From positions 1-64,000 of the forward strand of contig RAYE01000014.1 in assembly GCA_003612285.1 (NCBI GenBank): a stretch of DNA of 64,000 bases, read 5' to 3'. The translations under genes were made by a program, and so were the position numbers. How positions within the stretch are numbered: position 1 is the stretch's first letter; every line of letters starts with the position of its first letter. Positions 58,269-64,000 of this stretch are shown here, piece after piece. The notes beneath the pieces are model-generated. The model saw only the letters and a list, made by a program, of their open reading frames with translations, searched no databases and was not told the DNA's origin. This stretch comes from a bacterium D16-51 (lineage in GTDB: Bacteria; Bacillota; Clostridia; Lachnospirales; Lachnospiraceae).

Positions 58269-60842
58269 ATGCAGTCGGCTGTGTTGGCATGCGCAGCCGG
58301 GGTGCGGCTCCATTTCTGGGAGGTTAACAGCCCCTTACAGAAAAATGCGGATAAGGGAACTTTTTGGAAGGCACATTCCGCAGTTTTAACAGAAAGAAAG
58401 CTGGTGGTCAGATTGGGAAATATTGTTCTTGAGCTGTTTCCGCATAACCAACGTGCATATGACATGGTCTGCCGTTTTTTAGAAAGCGTGGGGAAGGCAG
58501 CGGTTATCCACCCTACTGGGACTGGGAAGTCTTTTATTGCGTTCCGGCTTGTGATGGACAATCCGCAGGCAGCAGTCCTATGGTTGTCCCCAAGTGAATA
58601 TATTTTTCGGACGCAGGTGGAAAACTTCAAAAAAAGCCTGTCTGGTTTGGGTCAGGAAAGGGAAATGTCTTTGGGGCAGATGGAAGCACAGCTGGAGTTT
58701 ATGACGTATTCTAGGCTGATGCGCTGTCCGGGTTCTTTTTCAGGGAAAAGGCTAGATTATATTATTTTGGATGAATTTCACCGCTGTGGCGCCACGGAGT
58801 GGGGGAAGGGAGTGCAGAAGCTTCTTTTAGAGTACCCAAAAGCAAAGGTTCTGGGGCTTTCTGCCACAAATGTGCGTTATCTGGATGGGCAGCGGGATAT
58901 GGCGGAGGAGATTTTTCATGGCTGCATTGCTTCAAAAATGACGCTTGGCGAGGCTGTGGCAGAAAATATTCTGCCAGCACCCCTTTACGTAGTTTCTATG
59001 TATTCTTACCAAAAGGAGCTGGAACGGTTAAAAGAAAGAGTCAAAAATGGCAGGGATTTTTCTATAAGGAAACAAAATGAAGAACTGCTGGAAAAGCTGC
59101 GCAGAAGCCTGGAGCATGCAGACGGGCTGGAAAAAGTTTTTGCAAGGCATATGGAGAACAGGAGAGGGAAATATATTGTCTTTTGTTCAGGGAAACACCA
59201 TATGGAGGAAATGGTCTCCCATGCCGGGGAATGGTTCTGTCTTGTAGACAGAAAGCCCCATATTTACCAGGTTACGCACGATGCTTCTGATGCAGGGAAG
59301 CAGTTTGAAGCGTTCCAGGAGGATGGAAGCTGCCATTTAAAGCTTTTATTCTGTATTGATATGCTGAATGAGGGCGTCCATGTGGATGGCGTGGACGGTG
59401 TAATCCTTTTGCGGCCGACCGTTTCGCCGGCACTTTATCTGCAGCAGATTGGGCGCGGCCTTGCAGCGGGTAAGGAAAAGAGGGGGCAACCGGTAATTTT
59501 TGATATCGTCAATAATTTTGAAAGTCTTTCCTCCATTGATTCTTTGCAGGGGGAGTTTGAACAGGCGCTTGCTTTGGCGGGGGATGCTGGGGAAAGGAAA
59601 GCAGGTTGCCAGGGGTGTTTCCGGGTAATAGATGAACTGTTAGACTGCCGGAAGCTTTTCAGGGCCATCTGCCGGAATCTTTCCTCGCCATGGGATGCCT
59701 ATTATCGGGAGGCGGAAGCGTTTTATAAAAGGGAAGGGCATCTTGAGGTAAAGAAACGGTATGTTACGGAAAGCGGCCTGAACCTTGGTTCATGGGTTCT
59801 GACACAGCGCAGGGTGCGTGCTGGGACAGTGGCAGGGAATTTAAGCGAGACGCGGATAAAGAGGCTGGATGCCATTGGGATGCGCTGGGAGGACAAAAAA
59901 ATAAGGCAGTTTGAGGAAGGGCTTGCGGCCTTAACGGCATTTACAGCAGAAAATGGGAATGGGGACGCGGGCTCAAAGTATGTGGCAGGCGATGGCTTCC
60001 CGCTTGGGAAGTGGCTTGGCAATATGCGTACAAAATATAAAAATGGCTGCCTGGAAGGGGAAGCTGTTAAAAAGCTGGAAAAAGCCGGAATGGTCTGGGA
60101 TGCCGGTGCATACCGCTGGGAGATGTATTTTCAGGCGGCAGAGGAGTATAAAGGGAGCTATGGAAATCTGGAAATTCCGGCCGGCTATATTACAGAAGAC
60201 GGAAAGAAGCTTGGTGTATGGCTGAATAACCAGAAAAGCTGTTATCGGAAAAAGTATGGGAAAAGCCTCACAGGCACTGGAAGCGAATGTGCAGAAACTG
60301 CCCCGGTTCCGAAAAATGGCGGAGAACAAGGGCTTACAAAAGAACAGGTGCAGAAGCTGGAGAGCCTTGGCATCTGCTGGGAGGGGAAGGCAGAAAGCAG
60401 TTTTGAGAGCCGGACTGGCATGGCTTTGGAAAAAAAGGATTCCTGGGAATACCGCTGCCAATTAGCAGGGGAGTATTTTAAAAAATATGGCAATCTTGAG
60501 ATTTCCCAGCAGTATGTGACACAGGATGGAATTTGGCTTGGGAAGTGGCTTTACATACAGAGGATGCAGTATAAAAAGGGTGTCCTTGAGGACTGGAAAA
60601 AGGAAAAACTGGAGGAGGTCGGAATTTGCTGGAAGTCTGCCGGAGAGCTTGCATTTGATAAGGGATGCAGGGCACTGGAAGAATATTCTGCCAGATACCC
60701 GGGGGCGGGCGTGCCAAAGAGTTATGCAATGCCAGACGGCTACCGCTTGGGAGGCTGGGTGTGCCGCCAGAGGAAGAAAAAGAAGGATGGGAAGCTGACA
60801 GGGGAGCAGGCAGAAAGGCTTAGGAGGCTGGGATGCGTCTGA
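58269..60842 (+). CDS. DEAD/DEAH helicase with five helicase-associated repeats
   Basis: A superfamily 2 helicase of about 857 residues. Motif I is VIHPTGTGKSFIAF, motif II ILDEFHRCGA, motif III LGLSATNVR and motif VI YLQQIGRGLAAGKE. Five helicase-associated (PF03457-type) repeats fill the last 400 residues, each with a Tyr/Phe-rich helix, a G.LG.W segment and a final .LE.LGICW block (for example KLESLGICWEG). The start is uncertain: ATG 58269 is the first beyond the inverted repeat, GTG 58404 lies closer to the conserved ELFPHNQRAYDM, and a longer frame from 58053 would run through the invertible DNA. It is the first gene of the predicted phase-variable operon. Confidence 0.85.
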   Translation: MQSAVLACAAGVRLHFWEVNSPLQKNADKGTFWKAHSAVLTERKLVVRLGNIVLELFPHNQRAYDMVCRFLESVGKAAVIHPTGTGKSFIAFRLVMDNPQAAVLWLSPSEYIFRTQVENFKKSLSGLGQEREMSLGQMEAQLEFMTYSRLMRCPGSFSGKRLDYIILDEFHRCGATEWGKGVQKLLLEYPKAKVLGLSATNVRYLDGQRDMAEEIFHGCIASKMTLGEAVAENILPAPLYVVSMYSYQKELERLKERVKNGRDFSIRKQNEELLEKLRRSLEHADGLEKVFARHMENRRGKYIVFCSGKHHMEEMVSHAGEWFCLVDRKPHIYQVTHDASDAGKQFEAFQEDGSCHLKLLFCIDMLNEGVHVDGVDGVILLRPTVSPALYLQQIGRGLAAGKEKRGQPVIFDIVNNFESLSSIDSLQGEFEQALALAGDAGERKAGCQGCFRVIDELLDCRKLFRAICRNLSSPWDAYYREAEAFYKREGHLEVKKRYVTESGLNLGSWVLTQRRVRAGTVAGNLSETRIKRLDAIGMRWEDKKIRQFEEGLAALTAFTAENGNGDAGSKYVAGDGFPLGKWLGNMRTKYKNGCLEGEAVKKLEKAGMVWDAGAYRWEMYFQAAEEYKGSYGNLEIPAGYITEDGKKLGVWLNNQKSCYRKKYGKSLTGTGSECAETAPVPKNGGEQGLTKEQVQKLESLGICWEGKAESSFESRTGMALEKKDSWEYRCQLAGEYFKKYGNLEISQQYVTQDGIWLGKWLYIQRMQYKKGVLEDWKKEKLEEVGICWKSAGELAFDKGCRALEEYSARYPGAGVPKSYAMPDGYRLGGWVCRQRKKKKDGKLTGEQAERLRRLGCV

Positions 60843-60920
60843 AAGTGTGTCTGCACAGCTCAAAAGAATACATTAGATATACCCATATATTGGGGTGGCA
60901 GGAAAGGACGTGCAGGAGGC

Positions 60921-62126
60921 ATGATGAGGATACCGTTTTCCCCGCCGGATGTCGGAAGGGCAGAACTAGGACAGGTAGCGGAAACCATGGAGTCTGGCTG
61001 GATTACGACCGGACCAAGGACAAAGAGGCTTGAAAAAGAAATCGCAGCATATTGTGGGACAGAGAGGGCTGTCTGCCTGAATTCTCAGACAGCATGTGCA
61101 GAGATGACATTAAGAATTCTTGGGGTGTCTGCGGGTGATGAAGTCATTACTTCTGCCTATACTTATACGGCCAGTGCATCTGTGGCATGCCATGTCGGCG
61201 CTGGGCTGGTTCTTATAGACACACAGAGAGATTCCTATGAAATGGACTATAACAGGCTTTGGGATGTAATCGACGAAAACACCAAAGTAGTTATCCCTGT
61301 TGACTTAGCTGGGATTCCCTGTGATTATGGGGCTGTATTTTCTGTAGTGGAAGATAAGAAGTATCTGTTCCATCCTGCCAATGAGCTGCAGGAGGCAATC
61401 GGGAGGGTGGTGGTCATGGCGGATGCCGCCCATGCATTTGGCGCAGTGTGGGATGGGAAGCCTGTGGGCAGTATTGCCGATTTCAGCAATTTCAGCTTCC
61501 ATGCCGTAAAAAATCTTACAACTGCGGAAGGCGGGGCAGTAGTATGGAAAGGGATAAATGGGATAGAGGATCAGGATATTTACAACAGGTATCAGATCCT
61601 TTCCCTGCATGGGCAGTCAAAGGACGCCCTTGCAAAAACGCAGTGTGGCGCATGGGAGTATGATATCCTGGAGCTGGCTTTTAAATGCAACATGACAGAT
61701 ATTGCTGCAGGAATTGGGCTGGCACAGTTAGAGGGCTACCAGGAGAGGCTGGCAAGGAGGAAAGAGATTATCCAAAGATATGACAGGGCGTTTACAGAGC
61801 TTGGGGTTGAAGTGCCGGAGCATTATACGGACAAATACCAGTCTTCAGGGCATTTATATTTGACAAGGATTCCTGGTGCGACGTCAAGCCAGAGGCAGGA
61901 AATCATAACAAGGATGGCGGAAGCGGGGATTGCCTGTAATGTACATTATAAACCGCTCCCGATGATGACTGCATATAAAAAGCTGGGGTTTAACATTGCA
62001 GATTATCCGAATGCGTATGGGATGTTTGTAAATGAAATTACTCTCCCGCTCCATACAAAGCTGTCTGATGAAGAGGTAGGCTATATTATAAAAAATTATA
62101 GCCAGATTGTGAAGGAATATATATAG
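60921..62126 (+). CDS. DegT/DnrJ/EryC1 sugar aminotransferase
   Basis: The PLP-dependent enzyme has 401 residues. MRIPFSPPDVGRAELGQVAE and ESGWITTGPRTKRLEKEIAA are the standard start, the PLP Lys is in NFSFHAVKNLTTAEGGAVVW and the C-terminal block HYKPLPMMTAYKKLGFNIAD is conserved. It aminates a nucleotide-linked keto sugar (PseC/ArnB/PglE-like) for a surface polysaccharide. The start follows GCAGGAGGC. It lies 78 bp after the helicase in the same direction, so the two are probably co-transcribed. Confidence 0.93.
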   Translation: MMRIPFSPPDVGRAELGQVAETMESGWITTGPRTKRLEKEIAAYCGTERAVCLNSQTACAEMTLRILGVSAGDEVITSAYTYTASASVACHVGAGLVLIDTQRDSYEMDYNRLWDVIDENTKVVIPVDLAGIPCDYGAVFSVVEDKKYLFHPANELQEAIGRVVVMADAAHAFGAVWDGKPVGSIADFSNFSFHAVKNLTTAEGGAVVWKGINGIEDQDIYNRYQILSLHGQSKDALAKTQCGAWEYDILELAFKCNMTDIAAGIGLAQLEGYQERLARRKEIIQRYDRAFTELGVEVPEHYTDKYQSSGHLYLTRIPGATSSQRQEIITRMAEAGIACNVHYKPLPMMTAYKKLGFNIADYPNAYGMFVNEITLPLHTKLSDEEVGYIIKNYSQIVKEYI

Positions 62127-62196
62127 AAATACAATTTTCGGATACGGATTAGAGATAAAACAGCAGTTTATAGGCAGTTCCAAACAGGAGGGGAAT

Positions 62197-62880
62197 ATGT
62201 TCAGGGAATGGGAAGAGTTGCCAGGATATATGAAGACGGAGGCGGTGCGGCCTTATTATGAGAGAATCAGGAAAAAGAAGAATGCTTTAGTGGTAAAACG
62301 TATTTTTGACTTTTTTGCTGCAGCAATCTTGTTGTTTCTTCTTTCTCCAGTAATGCTTATTATTTCTTTTTTGATTGTCAAAGATACGAAAGGCAGTGTG
62401 TTTTTTTGCCAGGAAAGAATTACACAGTATGGGAGGAAATTCAGGATTATTAAGTTCCGTACAATGACAGTTGATAAAAATGGGAAAGGATCTCCGGTCA
62501 CATTGTTAAATGACTGCAGGGTTACAAAAATAGGCAGGGTATTAAGGAAATACCGTTTGGATGAGTTTCCCCAGCTGATAAACATAATTATGGGGGATAT
62601 GAGTTTTTGTGGGACGCGTCCAGAGAGTACATATTATGTTAAAAAATATAATCCTGAAATGTTTGCAACACTTTTGCTGCCAGCCGGGCTTACCTCCGAG
62701 GCGAGCATCCGTTATAAAGATGAGTCAGAATTACTGGCGACTGCAGAAGATGCAGATATGGTATATCTGAATAAAGTCTTGCCAGAGAAGATGAAATATA
62801 ATCTTGAAAGCATACAAAAATTTACGCTGTACAGAGAAATAGGGACAATATTAAAAACCGTTCTGGCAGTAGTGAGATAA
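62197..62880 (+). CDS. Undecaprenyl-phosphate sugar phosphotransferase
   Basis: The 227-residue protein has one membrane segment (FFAAAILLFLLSPVMLIISF) followed by the bacterial sugar transferase core: SVFFCQERITQYGRKFRIIK, FRTMT, KIGRVLRKYRLDEFPQLINI and GDMSFCGTRPE. It belongs to the monotopic WcaJ/PglC-like phosphoglycosyl transferases that place the first sugar-phosphate on the lipid carrier. It therefore starts the repeat unit made by this operon. AGGAGGGG precedes the start. Confidence 0.93.
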   Translation: MFREWEELPGYMKTEAVRPYYERIRKKKNALVVKRIFDFFAAAILLFLLSPVMLIISFLIVKDTKGSVFFCQERITQYGRKFRIIKFRTMTVDKNGKGSPVTLLNDCRVTKIGRVLRKYRLDEFPQLINIIMGDMSFCGTRPESTYYVKKYNPEMFATLLLPAGLTSEASIRYKDESELLATAEDADMVYLNKVLPEKMKYNLESIQKFTLYREIGTILKTVLAVVR

Positions 62881-62895
62881 TCAAGGGATAAAAAA

Positions 62896-63648
62896 ATGGA
62901 AAGAGGACTCGTATCGGTAATTATGCCGACATTTAACTGCGCCGGGTTTATTGCAGAGACAATAGAATCTGTCCAGGCACAGACATATAGGCACTGGGAA
63001 ATGATAATAGTGGACGATTGTTCGTCAGATGATACAAAGGAAATTGTACGCCGTTATATGGAGAACGATACAAGAATCCATTATTGCTGCCTGGGGAAAA
63101 ATTCTGGCGCAGCCGCCGCCCGTACAATGGCAATGAAATTGGCAGAAGGTGAATATATGGCTTTTTTGGATTCGGATGATTTGTGGATGGAACGGAAGCT
63201 GGAAAAACAGATTGGCTTTATGCGAAGGCATAACCTGGCAATTAGCTGTACATCTTACGGGCAGATTGATGAGGAAGGGGAAACGGTTGGAAAAACCATC
63301 CGGGCATTGCCAAGGGCAGGCTATAACCGCATTCTTTTAGACTGTCCGGTAGGAAATTCAACGGTTGTATACAATGTAGGTAAAATGGGCAAGTTTCAGG
63401 TGCCGGATATCAGAAAAAGAAATGATGATGCGCTCTGGCTCAAGATGCTAAAAAAGGAAAAATATATTTATGGGATGAAAGATGTTTTGATGAAATACCG
63501 TATCCGCCAGAATTCGATATCCAGCAATAAATTTGCGTTAATAAAATATCATTGGATTTTATACAGAAGGATAGAACATTTAGGCGTAATAAGGAGTTTA
63601 TTCCATATTGGGTACTGGTGCATGATAAAAGTATTGAAGATTAAATAG
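62896..63648 (+). CDS. Family 2 glycosyltransferase
   Basis: The 250-residue GT-A enzyme starts SVIMPTFNCAGFIAETIESV, then IIVDDCSSDDTKEIVRRYME and FLDSDDLWMERKLEKQIGFM (DxD-like site), with NDDALWLKMLKK as the catalytic block. It adds a sugar to the growing lipid-linked repeat unit. It follows the sugar transferase by 15 bp and precedes another glycosyltransferase by eight. Confidence 0.93.
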   Translation: MERGLVSVIMPTFNCAGFIAETIESVQAQTYRHWEMIIVDDCSSDDTKEIVRRYMENDTRIHYCCLGKNSGAAAARTMAMKLAEGEYMAFLDSDDLWMERKLEKQIGFMRRHNLAISCTSYGQIDEEGETVGKTIRALPRAGYNRILLDCPVGNSTVVYNVGKMGKFQVPDIRKRNDDALWLKMLKKEKYIYGMKDVLMKYRIRQNSISSNKFALIKYHWILYRRIEHLGVIRSLFHIGYWCMIKVLKIK

Positions 63649-63656
63649 AGGTCATT

Positions 63657-64000
63657 ATGAAAATATCAGTTTTAGTGCCGACACTTGGAACAAGGGAAAG
63701 AGAACTGAAACGGTTGTTTTACAGCCTGCATCAGCAATTATATAAAAATTTTGAAGTGGTTTTAGTTGTGCAGGGAAATTATCTGGCTGTAGAAAAAATT
63801 GCAAGTTCTTTTTGCAGCCTTGCAATCAGAAAGGTTTATTTGCAGGAAAAGGGCTTGTCAAAAGCAAGGAATGCAGGATTAAAAGAGACAGCGGGGGATA
63901 TTGTGGTTCTTTCGGATGATGATTGCTGGTATCCTAAAGATGCGTTGGAAAAAATTGCAGTTATTTTTCAGAAAGAACCATCCGTAAAAGTGGTTTTAAC
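63657..64000 (+). CDS. Family 2 glycosyltransferase, partial at window edge
   Basis: From the ATG at 63657 (after AGAGGTC) the frame runs open to the window end. It reads MKISVLVPTLGTRERELKRL, KNFEVVLVVQGNYL, KGLSKARNAGLKETAGDIVV and LSDDDCWYPKDALEK, a normal GT2 nucleotide-binding half with DDD. The C-terminal part lies outside. It continues the exopolysaccharide operon. Confidence 0.9.
   Translation, partial: MKISVLVPTLGTRERELKRLFYSLHQQLYKNFEVVLVVQGNYLAVEKIASSFCSLAIRKVYLQEKGLSKARNAGLKETAGDIVVLSDDDCWYPKDALEKIAVIFQKEPSVKVVL

Overview
The window looks like a chromosomal segment of a low-to-moderate GC, spore-forming Firmicute of the class Clostridia, most likely a gut Lachnospiraceae. The grounds are SpoIIR, DUF1934, DUF1292, DUF4179 anti-sigma-like proteins, a P/T-rich-tailed PBP1A and VanY-type carboxypeptidase, a flagellin, two promoters matching the sigma-D (sigma-28) consensus, AGGAGG ribosome binding sites and several secreted plant-glycan hydrolases. 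No rRNA, tRNA or CRISPR array was seen. Names come from motif recognition only; no database search was possible.

1-9.5 kb is an accessory region: an IS630-type transposase remnant, a GyrI-like protein, a small XRE regulator with direct-repeat operators, a three-gene DUF262 / DUF3696-ATPase / unknown operon (a candidate defence system), a MATE exporter, an MBL hydrolase, two GNAT acetyltransferases, and decayed GNAT and TnpV-like fragments. 9.5-28 kb is mostly housekeeping: an ECF sigma/anti-sigma pair, a metallophosphoesterase, ispE, a D,D-carboxypeptidase, PlsC, Ogt, two self-regulated TetR modules with twin operators, SpoIIR, PBP1A, a glycosyltransferase and an ArsR metal sensor. 28-52 kb holds a galactan-degradation set (GH53, GH59, a solute-binding lipoprotein, a YesMN-like two-component system), a Zn/Cd-type P-ATPase with a His/Cys repeat tail, argJ, an L,D-transpeptidase, DUF1292, a sigma-28-driven unknown gene and a divergent flagellin. 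52-56 kb holds K+ uptake genes (TrkH/KtrB and TrkA/KtrA types) split by a second ECF sigma/anti-sigma cassette. 56-64 kb holds a tyrosine recombinase followed by an exopolysaccharide-type operon.

The most interesting structure is at 57.9-58.3 kb. A 22-bp inverted repeat pair, whose core is itself palindromic, brackets about 320 bp that carries a good sigma-A promoter (TTGAAA, 17 bp, TACAAT). In this assembly the promoter points away from the downstream helicase / aminotransferase / sugar-transferase / glycosyltransferase operon. Two rightward terminator-like hairpins in the same segment face that operon. A tyrosine recombinase gene ends 95 bp upstream. This is the layout of a phase-variable invertible promoter, captured in the predicted OFF state, with a helicase carrying five helicase-associated repeats as the first gene under its control.

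The window is also rich in small repeats. A leader of about 117 bp with three conserved stems sits directly on the start codons of three unrelated genes (GNAT, TrkH, recombinase). MITE-like elements with TA target duplications and interchangeable hairpin modules are present; one has split a Rpn-type nuclease gene so exactly that removing it restores the reading frame. Several other palindromic families recur in intergenic DNA.
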